Source: Aselliscus stoliczkanus (taxonomy: Eukaryota > Chordata > Mammalia > Chiroptera > Hipposideridae). From it: a stretch of DNA of 64,000 bases. A program made the position numbers and the translations under genes. Location of the stretch: contig CM066730.1 of the NCBI GenBank assembly GCA_033961575.1, positions 118,509,523 to 118,573,522 of the forward strand, given 5' to 3'. Under the pieces are notes generated by a model that saw nothing but the letters and a program-made list of their open reading frames with translations, was not told the origin of the DNA and made no database searches. Shown one piece after another: positions 11,401-23,094 of the stretch (positions within the stretch are counted from its first letter, which is position 1; each line of letters opens with the position of its first letter).

Positions 11401-11747
11401 TTTTCTAGTTATGAAGAAGGGAAACACAGTAGCTAAAATGGGTTTCCCAAAGTCACCTCCTTCCTACTTTTTCACTAAAAAATATAGAGGCATCCATATA
11501 CCACTCAAAGTGAAAATAAGCAAACCCCAGTTCTGTTATATAGTAGAAATCCTACCACTGGAAGGAGTATTAAAGTAGGACTATGAAGCTGTAAAAAGAG
11601 ACCCTGAAATACAGTTGCTTATAGAAAACAGTCATTAATCTTCTTTCTCATAATAGGCCTCAGGTAACCAGGCAGGTTAGAGGGGAGAGTCTGGACCACA
11701 TGTTCTTCTAGGGACCCAGGTTTCTTCCATGCTGTTGCTCTGCCATC
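11401..11747. other. Unique sequence
   Basis: No gene or classifiable repeat seen. Confidence 0.5.
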
Positions 11748-11755
11748 CCCTAGAG

Positions 11756-12046
11756 CCAGGGGTTGGCAAACTGTGGCTTGGAAGCCACATGCAGCTCTCT
11801 TTGGGTGCATCCCATCTCAAAAGTTTGCCGACCCCTGGAAGAGCGAATCCTGTCCCTCAGAACAATTTAAGTCATTCGAGAGCCATAAAACAAATGAAAT
11901 CATCATTATGTGAGTAATAGCCTTTAAAATTTTTATAAATGAAAAACTATGATAGTTTTATTTTCATTTTCAATTTTACTTCAGAGCCACATGTAAGTAC
12001 CCAAAGAGCCTCATGTGGCTCGTGAGCAGCAGTTTGCCAACCCCTG
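11756..12046 (+). mobile_element. Non-autonomous hAT element, copy 2
   Basis: Ends are CAGGGGTTGGCAAACTG (from 11757) and CAGTTTGCCAACCCCTG (to 12046). The duplication ccctagag is at 11748-11755 and 12047-12054. The body aligns with the copy at 5028-5355: shared ctcgcgagccacatg-like subterminal sequence, gaagagcgaatcctgtccct and acttcagagccacatgtaag. A third terminus-like motif, AAGTTTGCCGACCCCTGG, lies internally at 11822-11837, so the first 80 bases form a small unit with inverted ends. It has no coding capacity and must have been mobilised in trans. Confidence 0.85.
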
Positions 12047-12054
12047 CCCTAGAG

Positions 12055-12689
12055 TATTGTCCTCATTTGGATGGTTCAGGCTGAGTCATGCTCAGCTTGT
12101 CACAAGAGGAAAAGGACTTGAAGGTGGGCACACCAGTGTCCTAAGACCTAGACCTACAAATGGCATGTATCACTTCCACTGGAGTTCCACCTGCGGGAAC
12201 CTATAAACCTGCAAGGGAGGACAAAAAGTGTATTAGCAGTATTAGAAGAAAATAAAAGGATGAATTTGGGTGGGCCACTGCAGCCCCTGCCATCAAGCAT
12301 CTAGATTAATTTAAATGGTATCGTCAATTAAGTCCAGTGTGGACCTTGCCAGTGGTCATAAAAAATAACCGTTGTCTCCATAAATGTTGACCAGCCTTGT
12401 TCATAAGCTGATCATAAGATCATAAGCTTCATTCAAAACTACTCTTCTTATAAAGGCCAAATCTCTATCGACACAAGCTGTCAGCCGTGGCCTCCACTGC
12501 TATTTCCATGGCATCATAAGTAGAACCACCCTTCGCACTCTTCTCAAGCTTATTGTTTTATAATGTGCATTTGCTTGAAAGTCCCAAAAGGTGAGGTAGG
12601 ACTCAGAGCTGGAGTCAGTGCTGTATGCCTGCCATTAAAGACAAAGCCTCAAGAACTTGGTTTATATTTTTTGAAAAAATAGCTCAACA
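12055..12689. other. Unique sequence
   Basis: No gene or classifiable repeat. A local aagctgatcataagatcata repetition near 12405-12425 is minor. Confidence 0.5.
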
Positions 12690-12830
12690 GTTCTGGGCCC
12701 GAAGGGAACAATCTGATTTTTGCACTTCCAGTGTCATCACCTATAAAATAAGAATCGCTTCATTTTTTCTAATGCCTTTGAAATGACTAGATGTAGGTAA
12801 AGTGCTAAAAACTCATGACAGTGTGTTTGT
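12690..12830 (+). repeat. MIR SINE remnant
   Basis: Contains 'ccagtgtcatcacctataaa', 'ataagaatcgcttcatt' and 'aggtaaagtgctaaaaactc', in MIR order. Ends approximate. Confidence 0.6.
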
Positions 12831-14289
12831 ATTATTCTAAAATGACCCATTCCAAATAGGTAAAAATAAAAAATAAAAAATCACTTTAGACCAATTAGTC
12901 CACCTCCATCCTTTTTGCATTGCCCAGAGTCTCTGGGATTAACAAGAAAAATGGTGAGGTTTTGAATGGGATGACAATAAAGTAATGGCTGGTTTCGATT
13001 ACATAAAATAAGCACATTATTAATAGTTGCGAGAAGCAGAAGAACCACATATTCACATAAAAAAACATCCACCCCATAACTGACCAGGCTGCTGACCACC
13101 TGGATGAGACTTGTGAACCTCACTCTCTGAACCACTGCTTTCAAATTGCTAAAAATGGATTTTAAAAAATCTTGTAGAAATAACCTATGGCCTATTGTTT
13201 GAGCCCGTTGACTCAATGATTACTTGACTGTGCATAATTACTTTTTGCATGCTAATTCAGCTGCTGTTTTATTCACAGCCTTCCTCCTCCCAACCCCACC
13301 TCCAACTTGGTCTTGTTTCATAAAGTGATACTCATAATGCCCTGGGTTTTAACAACCCAGTTACATTGGAAAATCATGCTTTGGGTACACTCTGGTTCTT
13401 TCTATCTTCTTCTCAACTGAGTAGCTCACCTAATTGCACAGTAAGTCACCGATCCTATGACACAGGAAGAAAATTCTCCCCAAGCTAGTCAATTGCTACT
13501 TTTATTTCACTCAGGGAAAACTTATCAAAGGAGACAAAGAGCCTTAAATGCAGCAGATATTTGATGCTAGTGGTAAGCTCATATTGTTGCCGTAGCAACC
13601 TTGTCATTAAGGATGTTTCAGTATTTCCTATTAACCTCTCTTTTCAGAGATTTATAAGTTCTGGGTAAAAATTCCCTACTGGCTAAAATTTGGTATATAT
13701 GATCTCAGTTGTGCCAGGTGTTAGTGAATATATACATATAGAGTATCCATTTTCTCAAAGAAAGCCTGGTGAGTTTTTGAATGAATTATCTCATTTTTCA
13801 TAGGATATAATGTTATTAAAGTTAGTGCTAACTTGATTATTTTGAAAAGATTTGTGTGGCAACATGAGGAAGCACTTGTAAGATTTAGTGTTTGCTGCTT
13901 GCTGCTTTCTTTCTATTTACCTCACGGGTTAGCATGGTCACAACGGTTAATCTCAAATATCACTAAGAGGGTCTTGACTAGCTCAAAATCAGTTTTAAAC
14001 TCATCTAAATTGAGGCGGTTGGCAGTGGCCACTATGTGAACCTTGAGTTTATACGTTACTTTTTTCAGAGTGTAGGGAAGTCGGAGTCAGGGATAAAGGA
14101 AAAGGGGTCGCTGGGATCTGAACCCAACAGCTCTCTCTTCTCTCATGCATATGGGGTCACGTTTCTTATGAAAGAACCCAGCAGGTTCCCAAGGATTAGA
14201 AACCAATTCTGCCAGGCTATTGCATAGTTTTAGAATTGGGTAATGCCATAGTCAAGGTTTTGTTTTATTCAAGAGATTGTGTTTTTGGT
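12831..14289. other. Unique sequence, possible regulatory content
   Basis: No gene recognised. A 111-residue minus-strand frame at 12881-13216 has no motif I know. The stretch 13300-13660 is repeat-free and contains the X-box described separately. Confidence 0.5.
13586..13599. promoter_or_regulatory. Perfect RFX X-box (GTTGCCGTAGCAAC)
   Basis: The 14 bases fit the symmetrical RFX consensus GTNRCCNNRGYAAC at every specified position, as two half-sites back to back. RFX proteins bind this motif in promoters and enhancers of ciliary and immune genes. It lies in repeat-free DNA. A single site can arise by chance, so function is inferred only. Confidence 0.45.
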
Positions 14290-16600
14290 TTTTTTTTTGC
14301 TTAAGGTAATTTCTTAATACATTTTTCAATCCTTAACTTTTTATTTCGAAGCATTTAAAAGTCATAGAAAAGTTGCAAAAATAATAGAACGAATAGCCAT
14401 CTACCTCATACATTAATCTATTGTTAACATTTAACTGAATCATTTAGGAGTTATTATTAAACTTCATCAGGCCTCATTACTTCAGTATGTAGTTCCTAAA
14501 AGTAAGGACAACCTCCTACATGACCACAAAACAATGACCACACCCATGATATTTAGCATTATTACAATTACCTAAAATCATTCTTGTGCAAATGTCTTCA
14601 ATTGTCCCACTTAACATCCTTTTAAATTTTGTTTTCCATCTAAGATCTAATCAAGGAACATGAATTACATTTAGCTGTCATATCTCTATGTTCTCCTTGA
14701 ATATTGAATATTTCTCTAATCAATTTTGTGTTTCATAACACTGACTTTTTTAAAGAGTTTAATCAATTGTATTAAAATGCAGGATATTCCTCGATTGTTT
14801 GTTTATAATTACATTAAATAAGTTGTATTTGTGTATTTTTTCCCCATGCCATACAATCCTCCTGACATCTAGGTACATAAATCTGTACATGATTTTGTTT
14901 TCTCTCAATGAGACAGATTCCCAGGAGTAAGATTACTGTGTCAAAGGGTTTATGTACAATAATTTTAATAGTTTGCTTGCTTGTTTTAAAAGCTATAAAG
15001 AAATTTTTCACATAACCTCTGGTAATATATTGTTGGTTGTTTTAACATTTTTCTCTGATAGGTATAAAATCATGATATTTCATCAATATTGATTTCCTTT
15101 TTTGGACTAATGAGTTTGTGCAGCTTTAAATGTTTTTTGGCCATTTTGATTTGCTTATCAATGAATTACCTCTTCACATCACAGACTTATTTTTTATCTA
15201 GTGAATTTGTAAGAGATCTTTGTATAATATAGATACTAACTGCTGTTTTTCATCTGCGTTATAATATTTTTATTTATGATTTGTCTATCGATTTTATTTA
15301 TAGTATCACCATATTTCAAAGATTTTAAATATATTTTTAAATATTTTAAAGATTTAAAAAATATTTTTATACAGGTAAATATGTCTTACTTTTGTTTACA
15401 GCTTCTAAATTTCCAGTTTTAGGAAGCAGGTCATGCCAACACCTGGATTTTATATACTATAATTTAATTTATGATGTACAACACAGGGCTTAATTTTATT
15501 ACCTTCCACATGACTGACAATTGAACAATTTAAAAAATATATAATTTATAAAATAATTTTCCCCCACTGAATATAAATACCATGTTAATCATGTTAAATT
15601 TCCATTTGTAGTGGAATCTATTTCTCCATTTCCTTTATATTTCCACAGATGTATTTGTGTCTTTACATGCCTACATATAGAATTTGAATACATCTTCTCC
15701 CAATTTGTTGTTGGCACCTGTTCTCAATTAAATTCTTAGGTTGATGCACTTGGCTATAATTTAAAAATTATTGTATATGAACTAAAATAATTTTTTTCCC
15801 TAATAGGTGAATACTAATGTGTCTGTTTATAGGACAATTGGATTGTATTTCTGGTTTTTAGGAATCTGTCTGTTGATAATGTTCTTTCTTGTAACTTGCA
15901 ATGTTGCACACGAGGAGTCTGATGCTAGTTGGATCCTTTTGCCTTTGTCAGAAATGTGTCCACTCTCTCCGGAAGTATGTACCACTTTCTCATTTATTTT
16001 AGAATTCAAAAAATTTTACCTGTATATATCTGTTCATGCATCTTTCCTAATGATTCCCTCCTGGAACACACTGAGCCTTTTCAATCTGTAAGTTCAATTA
16101 TTTTCCCAGTTTAGGGAATTTCTTCAATAATTTGTTTAATGATTGCCCATCCTCCCTATTTGTTCCTTTTTAATTCATCATTTGGAGCTTTGATTAATGT
16201 CATGCTGACTTTCCTGGATCTATCCTACAACTCTCATATCCTGCCTTACCTCCCGTTTATTTCTCTTTTTGTTAATTTTTTTTTGCTTTGATTTTTGAAA
16301 TTAAAGTTTATTCTGTTTCCTTTTTCAAGTCACAAATGCACATCTCAACCATATCCATACTCTTCTTGTACAAATTATTCAGATCAGATCATGGTTTTAT
16401 GCCCATTAATTCCATGTATTTCTGTATATGTGTGTATTTGTGTGCATATGTATACCTGCATGCTACATTTGTATTTTCTGAGATGTTTTTACTGTGTTTC
16501 CTTGCCAGTTCATACCTATCTCCCCTGCAACAGTCCTTAATCACTTGTCATCATGGTTTAACTGTTATATTATCTCAGATTGCTGAGCACCTAGAGATAT
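14290..16600 (-). repeat. Old L1 (L1M-type) remnants
   Basis: The left part (agttgcaaaaataatagaac, then ttgtcccacttaacatcctt and ttcataacactgactttttt) matches a recalled old mammalian L1 end in antisense. The 14.9-15.4 kb part (attactgtgtcaaagggttt, then ggccattttgatttgcttat) is antisense L1 3' sequence. The 15.8-16.3 kb part looks like another antisense L1 piece. It is heavily diverged and probably composite. Short open frames here are relics or chance. Confidence 0.55.
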
Positions 16601-17107
16601 GTATATGATCATTTTTCTTTCTAGACTGATTAGAAATTGGTCTAGTTGTTAGAGGACCCTAATTAGCAGCACTGCCAAAAGTGAGAGAAAAGAAGTCCTT
16701 ACATAGGCCAGCCATACAGCATCAGACAGGCCTCAGGTTCAAGAAGATGCAATCTGCCCATTCAGCTGCATCTTGGCCCCTTGAAAGCAGGTACCACATA
16801 CACCATGAGACCAATTTTGAACTTATTCTGAAAGAGCTGTATTCCCTGTGGGCCACATTATTCCAAATATGCAGTGCTTTATAACTTTCTTTGTGGGGCT
16901 CTCTGATTTGGGTCTGCAGGTTCTTACCAACCCCAAAAGAATAAAAGCCCATCTAAACCCCATCTATTGAAATTACAGTGGATTGTAAGAAAAGCAAACA
17001 AATTAAGACCAATAAAGGGGGTGAAACAAGCAAAATGCAAGTCACAAACTGCTGAATCCTTTTTATCTTTTTCTAAAATGATTTTTGCTTTTAATTCTAC
17101 CAATGTT
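16601..17107. other. Unclassified, possibly old repeat
   Basis: A more GC-balanced stretch (16640-16970) with no gene and no family that I can name. Confidence 0.4.
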
Positions 17108-17600
17108 TACCTTATTTTTTTATTAAATTGATTGAGGTGACATTGATTAATAAAACTGTATGGGTTTCAAGTTACAGTTCTATAATACATCATCTGTATA
17201 TTGTGTTGTGTGTCCACTACCCAGATCAAGTCTCCTTCCATCATATTTTACCCCTTCACTTTATTCTACCTTGTTCCACCCCCCTTTCCTTCTGGGAACC
17301 ACCATACTATTGTCTGTGTCTATGAGTTTTGTTTGTTTGTCTTGTTTGTGTATTTGTTGCTTTCAGTTTTATATCCCAAATATGAGTGAAATCATATTGT
17401 TCTCAACGTTTTCCATCTGACTTATTTCGTTTAGCATCATATTCTCAAGATCCATCCATGTTGCTGCAAATGGCAATATTTCGTCTTTTCTTATGGCTGA
17501 ATAATAGTCCATTGCACGAGCGCGCACACACATATGTGCACAGTGGAAAGTTCATGAATTTAATTGTCTGAACTCGTGTATGTGCGTGTGCGTGTGTCTG

Positions 17601-17605
<5 letters not shown>

Positions 17606-17651
<46 letters not shown>
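17606..17651. repeat. (TA)n microsatellite
   Basis: About 23 TA units directly abutting the left end of the mariner element, whose TA target is the last unit. Confidence 0.95.
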
Positions 17652-17654
<3 letters not shown>

Positions 17655-17854
17655 TTCTTCAGACACAACTGATCTCACAGATTCATTGTACACAAAGATG
17701 CCACTATGAGATACGTATTTACTGTACTAAGTCACAAACATGACTGGCCATTGGTTAGAGTAGAGGGGGAAAATATAGAAGCGAAGAGTCACAATAGATA
17801 TTTGAAAATTTGTGTGCAATGAATCTGTGAGATCAGTTGCGCTCGACGGAGGGA
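17652..17854. mobile_element. Short mariner-like element, about 203 bp
   Basis: The left end tccttcttcagacacaactg and the inverted right end tccctccgtcgagcgcaactg-like sequence lead into an inverted repeat of more than 20 bases with no mismatch (gatctcacagattcattg is its core). Both ends are flanked by TA (17650-17651 and 17855-17856), the mariner target. There is no coding capacity. It sits inside the L1 at 17108-18160, so it is younger than that L1. I do not recognise the subfamily. Confidence 0.8.
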
Positions 17855-18160
17855 TACAAGTATCAGATCTTCTTTAGCCTATCTCTATTGAAAGACATTT
17901 CAGTTGGTTCCATGTCTTGACCACCATGAATAATGCTGCAATGAACATAGGGATTCATATATCTTTACAAATAAATGTTTTCAAATTTTTCAAGTAGATA
18001 TTAAGAAGAGGGATTGCTGAGTCGTATGCTAATTCTAGCCCTAAGTTTTTGAGGAACCTCCATACTATTTTCCATAATAGCTATACCAATTTACATTCCT
18101 ACCAGCAGTGTATGAGGGTTTCATTTTCTCCACAATCTTTCCAACACTCTTTTCACACCT

Positions 18161-18627
18161 ATCACTCAGGATATGTAAAGAGTTTTATCACATTTATGTT
18201 GGGAGATGGGGCAGAGACCAAATATATATTTCCTATTATGTCAGAAATATCTTCCCATATGTACTGTATCTTGCTGAAATTCCTCAAATCTATCGATAGG
18301 CTTCTATGCTTGGCCAATATCAATTTAACCAGAGATAGATGTTTCTAGTAATGATGTGACTTTTTTTCTATTTGTAAATTGTACTTCAATAATATTTTCA
18401 AGATGGAAATGTAGATGCCTGTGTTCATATTGCCCAGAAGTTTAGGGCAAAACCACTTTTTGGGAGTGTCTTTAAGGGTTGGTGCCATAACCTCTGTCTC
18501 CTTTTGTGTTTCAGGCTCTCTCAGCTTCTCATGTCACTCCAGAATTCTAGAATCTGTTGGACTGTCAATTTTCCTCTCTTTTGTCCTCAGTTTTGATTAT
18601 ATTCATTAATACTAAGAGCTCATATGG

Positions 18628-18685
<58 letters not shown>

Positions 18686-18810
18686 TGGTTAGTAACTCCT
18701 GATTGTAAATCCTAGGCACAAACTCAGTTTAGGCTATCCTGAGCTCCATCCCTGTTCTAGACCTGATAGATGGTACTGTAGTAATTATTTTAGCCCAAGC
18801 ATTAACACAC
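18161..18810. other. Unique sequence
   Basis: Nothing recognised apart from the GA repeat listed separately. Confidence 0.45.
18634..18682. repeat. (GA)n microsatellite
   Basis: About 24 perfect GA units. Confidence 0.95.
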
Positions 18811-18830
18811 ACACAAAAACCTTATCCCTG

Positions 18831-18968
18831 GCTAGCCGAGTGGCTGAGTTGGTTAAGACCTCACTCGAGAGTGAGAGCTGAGCTCTGAGCAACAGCAGTT
18901 CGATGCCCAGCCTGAGCTGAGCTGCCACTGAGCTGCCAACAGGTGGCAGGATGGCTCAGCTAAAAAAA
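18831..18968 (+). mobile_element. tRNA-derived SINE, second type
   Basis: Begins GCTAGCCGAGTGGCTGAGTT and has a box-A-like GTGGCTGAGTTGGTTAAG and a box-B-like CAGTTCGATGCCC, then a GAGCTGAGCTGCC-rich body and an A-tail. An almost exact duplication of about 20 bp (acacaaaaa..ttatccctg) lies at 18811-18830 and 18969-18989. The tRNA-like part and the 3' body differ from the common family in this window, so this is a separate family or an early relative. Confidence 0.85.
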
Positions 18969-18989
18969 ACACAAAAAGCTTTATCCCTG

Positions 18990-19350
18990 ATAGGCAATAG
19001 TGTTATGAATTTTTCATTTTGATCCTAGTCACTCTATATCCTATAGAATCTATATAAATTCTAATGAAATGAAGTCTTTTCCACAGAAATGCTGGTCAAA
19101 TGGTTTGAGATTCATAATCAGGTCCTTAGGGCCCAGCCTTATAAGCTATCATTAAAACATTATCTTATTATAAGCATTATTATCTATTTTGTATGTTTGT
19201 ATCATACTGAAGTATCTTAGTCATGTCTCATAATTACTTCTGACTCCTGACACATTACTTCCTGTAATTTTTTTCCCCAAAATTTCTGTAAAAGAGTTGA
19301 CTATATCAAAGATCAACATCACCTAGTCTTTGGTCTTATAACCTTAACTA
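18990..19350. other. Unique sequence
   Basis: No gene or classifiable repeat seen. Confidence 0.5.
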
Positions 19351-19590
19351 CAGGGCATGCCAAAAAAATGTATACATGTTTCAAGAAAGGAAAAACGGTT
19401 TTAAAATTATAATACTCAATATCTTTCGCATTAACAAAAAATTAATACAACTCAAGTTTGACTTCTGCAATTACAAGAGGTGCTCAAAGTGGTTACCCTC
19501 AATGTCCAGACACTTCTGATTATGGTGAACTACTGCTTAAGCAATGTTGACCAAAGTGTCCACTTATATACATGTATTTTGGTACCCCCA
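19351..19590. mobile_element. Short mariner-like element, about 240 bp
   Basis: The left end CAGGGCATGCCAAAAAAATG and the right end (minus strand) TGGGGGTACCAAAATACATG are imperfect inverted repeats that stay similar for about 28 bases (ATGTATA in both). Flanking TA is at 19349-19350 and 19591-19592. The interior includes gaggtgctcaaagtggttac, resembling decayed transposase-gene sequence. More diverged than the element at 17652. Confidence 0.7.
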
Positions 19591-19592
19591 TA

Positions 19593-20909
19593 TATATTAC
19601 AGGAAACTGTCAATAACTTTCGATTACTTAAATTAATTTAACTACCAAGCAGCACAGTTATTTAACCTATCTATTGGCTTTCTAAAAACAATGCTTAAGA
19701 AATTGGATGTTCATGGATATTGAGATGAAATATAATTCAGTTTGCAACTTGAGAGTAAGATGGGAGATTGAAGTATTTTCTTAATTGATCAAATCACATA
19801 TCATTGGATAGATTTGGTTATCTGCCTGGTACACCAATCCTAGAAAAACTTTCTCTCCTAATTAATGTGAATCTAATTTCAATGACTATTTTTGTTTTCT
19901 GGCCTTATTCATGTAATTATTATGTTCTGAGCTGGTTAATCCCTGCTCATTTGTACCATTGATCCAATAGTTGGGCAGTCATGATAAAAATAATTCTTGG
20001 CTCAGACATGGAGTAATAATTTCAATCTGGGACACAGTTAAATGCTGAACTTTTAAGTCAAAAAACCTCAGATTACGATATTCACAAATGTATTGAAGGA
20101 TGGTCTACATGTGTTGGCCTAGAATGTTGTCATAATTAAAGGTTTATCACCAAACTGTCAAACCTGGGTTTGATTCTTAAATCCTATTATCTCCAAGGAC
20201 ATTAATGTAGCTGCAGATCTTGACCTTCGGCAGCTGTTCATCTTCTGTTTCTCTCCAAATCTCTTGTACTGAATATTTTGCCAAACTCTCCTTGCCCCCA
20301 CCCCCCAACTCTGTTATATGAATACTAACCTAACCAGCTTTGCTAAATTCTTTCATTTCTCCTACCCAAATCTCCTCTCCTTGGTTACTTCTCTAATTTT
20401 GTATCACAAAAGTCTGGAATGCAGACTGGCCATATTTGTAAAAGTATATATCATCTGCATGGAAGATAAGAGAAGAATAGAAGTTGGACTAATGAGTACA
20501 ACGGTTCTCTTTGTAGTAAACATATTACAAGTACACTCTGTAGAGTTGTGTATGTGCTATGCTGTGCAACTCACTCTTCTGTGGGTTCTGTTCACAGATC
20601 ACAATATGAGTTTAATAAAGTTTGTTCCTTCACAATCAGAAAAAAATATTATGAGATCAGCAATAACAAGTGTTATTGAATCCTGGTCTGACTCTGAAAT
20701 ATAATATATGCTTTCTGTATCATGTTATGGTACTTACCTTTTAATTTTGTTACTTGGGCATAAGTGTGTAGTACCTAATATTTAGTAGATGCTCAAGAAC
20801 AAGTTTTAATTACACAGCTGGATTAAATATAATACTAGGTGTGATCCGTACTAAGACATTCAAATTCACAAGACAGAGAACTGACATTTGTCCAATAAGA
20901 GTATTTTCT
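19593..20909. other. Unique sequence
   Basis: About 1.3 kb without a recognised repeat. A 128-residue plus-strand frame (20318-20704) is open but has no motif I recognise. Confidence 0.5.
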
Positions 20910-21065
20910 AGGAGCTATGGTAGATACTTAGAATAAAGTATTTTGTTTAATTCTTACAATAAGCCAGGAGAGAAGGACATTTTGCAAATTTTATAGATGA
21001 AATGAGGAATCAAAGAGTTAGTCAGGAAGTAAATGGTTGTATCAAGATTCAAATCTAGGCCAGAA
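20910..21065 (-). repeat. MIR-type SINE remnant
   Basis: Antisense features: 'gtttaattcttacaataagc', 'ttttatagatgaaatgagga' and 'aagagttagtcaggaagtaa'. Ends approximate. Confidence 0.6.
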
Positions 21066-21120
21066 CCTAAAGTTTATGTACTTTTCAGATGATCTAAAAG
21101 GAAACATAACCAAGTTTACC

Positions 21121-21505
21121 ACCTGTGAAGGTTAATTTTATGTGTCAACTTGACTGGCCACAATGTGTTCAGATAATACATTTCTGAATATATCTATGAG
21201 AATATCTCTGGATTAAATTAGCATTTTAATTGGTGGACTCAGTAAAACAGTTTTTCTTCCCCAAAGTGTGTGGGCATCACCCAATCCACTGAAGGTCTGA
21301 ATACAACAAATAGATAGAAGAAGGAAAGCTTGGCCCACCCTGCCTGTTTGCTAGGGTTGGGACATTGATCTTCTCCTGTCCTTGATATTCCTTGTTTTCA
21401 GGCCTTTGCACTCAGACTGATTTATACCACCAGTCACCATGTCTCCTAGGTCTGCAGCTTGCAGATGGCAGATCATGAGACTTCTCAGCCTCCATAAATA
21501 CATTT

Positions 21506-21595
<90 letters not shown>

Positions 21596-21650
21596 GATAG
21601 AGATATATCCTATTAGTTTTATTTCTGTGGAGAATCCTGAATATACACCT
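21121..21650 (+). repeat. Old interspersed repeat, unnamed
   Basis: The order 'ttttatgtgtcaacttgact', 'gggcatcacccaatccactg', 'agcctccataaatacatttc', a TA tract and 'tcctattagttttatttctg' matches a familiar mammalian dispersed repeat that typically ends by a TATA tract and a ctggagaaccctga-like end. I cannot assign it to an LTR or L1 family. Confidence 0.6.
21509..21593. repeat. (TA)n microsatellite
   Basis: Nearly 40 TA units with one TGTG interruption, inside the dispersed repeat that surrounds it. The longest TA tract in the window. Confidence 0.95.
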
Positions 21651-22039
21651 CCCTTAAATTTTTTACAAAGGAAATAAAATAGTTTCTAATAGCTAAAATG
21701 ATTTCTGCACAGTTGCATCTGTTGGTTTCCAAAATATCCTTGCTAAATTGCTGGTTTTATGCTTTGGCATATAAGGCAATAGCTATGCAACTCCTGAGCT
21801 CCAACTGCCACTTAGAAATTTTCCATACACCAGATTTCTAACCCTCATTATGAATAACCTATAGATGACAGTTGAAAACAATGCAGGGATTCTAGGAACC
21901 TCGAAGTTTAGAAATTCTAAAGAAGAATTATAGAGCATGACCTTAGTTAATAACCATTATCTGCTAATTAATAAACAATTATGTTAATAAACAAATTTGG
22001 TAATGACATTTTCAGATACTCTTGAATGTGAAGGGCAAT
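21651..22039. other. Unique sequence
   Basis: No gene or classifiable repeat seen. Confidence 0.5.
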
Positions 22040-22240
22040 GTGATATTCCTAAAAGAGCCCTACAAAGTTCTGATTTCCTGGACTCAAGTCTCAGTTCTGC
22101 CAATTTAATTACCAACTAATCTTGAACAAAGTTGTTTAAACTCTTGGTCTCAGCTTCCTCATTAGTAAAATGAAGAAAGTAACATTCCTTAATGCATTAT
22201 ACTAATATACAGGAATACTATCGATGCATTCTTAACTTCT
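22040..22240 (+). repeat. MIR SINE remnant
   Basis: Contains 'gactcaagtctcagttctgc', 'tcttgaacaaagttgtttaa', 'tctcagcttcctcattagta' and 'aaatgaagaaagtaacattc', in MIR order. Confidence 0.75.
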
Positions 22241-23094
22241 TAATTCCTTGCCAAATTTTGAATTAACTCTTGTGCACTTTCTATGTTTAGTCCTCCCTTC
22301 TTCAAAGAGTAACTTGTTTACTTCTAAAAGGTAGCAACTTCCTCCCCTGACATTGTAGAACAAACACATCATATTCAGCAGAAGAGAATAAGAGAGTTTT
22401 AGAGATGGTATAGCTTATGTTTTCCTCTATATTATTTTACTACCAAACATGAAAATAATATTTTGCTTTGTTATTTAGTGATTTACTTTAAATATTGTTA
22501 TGATGAACTTGTATGGCTATATATTCGGCCCCATGGCAATAATTATTACTAGAACTATGAAAAAGAATTCATTTTAATTGAGTTTCTTGTATGACCCAAC
22601 CAACTGATATTTACTTATAATATTGTATCAGCATATTTTAATTTTTTCCAGGTACTTTTTTGCTTCTAATTTTAAATATTTTTAATAAAAACCTCAAGAC
22701 TGATTTTTTATTATACTTGCAAATAAGTTCTCCCTTCCACCCACCTCAAACTACACTCCCAATTTCTCATGAAAGAAAAATTGGAAAAAGGCTTCCATAT
22801 GTAGAAACCATATGCAATTAACCTTACAAAGGAATATTTTTATTTGTCCCAAAGTTTAATTGATCTGGTGAAGTTTGGGCTAACAGGGCTGAGGAGTCTT
22901 TCTTGCTCTCTTATTCTGTACAGATTATCTAAACCTGTTGCTAGAACCTCTTCAATAGGTCTGTAAATCCACCTCATTGAAACAATTTCAATTCTGTACA
23001 CTATTGTCACTAATTTTGTTGAAACAGTAGGCTCTTAATTGCTCTTGACACCTCTCTTCAATTAAGGCAATATTCTAAAACACAAATATGGCAA
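22241..23094. other. AT-rich unique sequence
   Basis: No gene or classifiable repeat seen. Confidence 0.5.

Larger units (their letters stand above)
17108..18160 (-). mobile_element. L1 3' end, bat/laurasiatherian type
   Basis: From left to right this is an antisense L1 3' end: poly-T start, 'gattgaggtgacattgatta', 'ttctataatacatcatctgt', 'gtctgtgtctatgagttttg', 'aataatgctgcaatgaacat', 'ttgaggaacctccatacta'. The copy is truncated at its 5' side. It is interrupted at about 17515-17870 by a TA tract and a mariner element. Moderately diverged. Confidence 0.8.

Noticed and set aside
12881..13216. 111-residue minus-strand frame with hydrophobic stretches suggestive of a membrane protein
   Set aside because: No receptor motif such as DRY or NPxxY. 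The hydrophobicity fits a T-rich codon bias, and no homolog is recognisable.
20318..20704. 128-residue plus-strand open frame
   Set aside because: No recognisable domain, AT-driven composition and no promoter or splice evidence. This length is expected by chance in 64 kb of AT-rich DNA.
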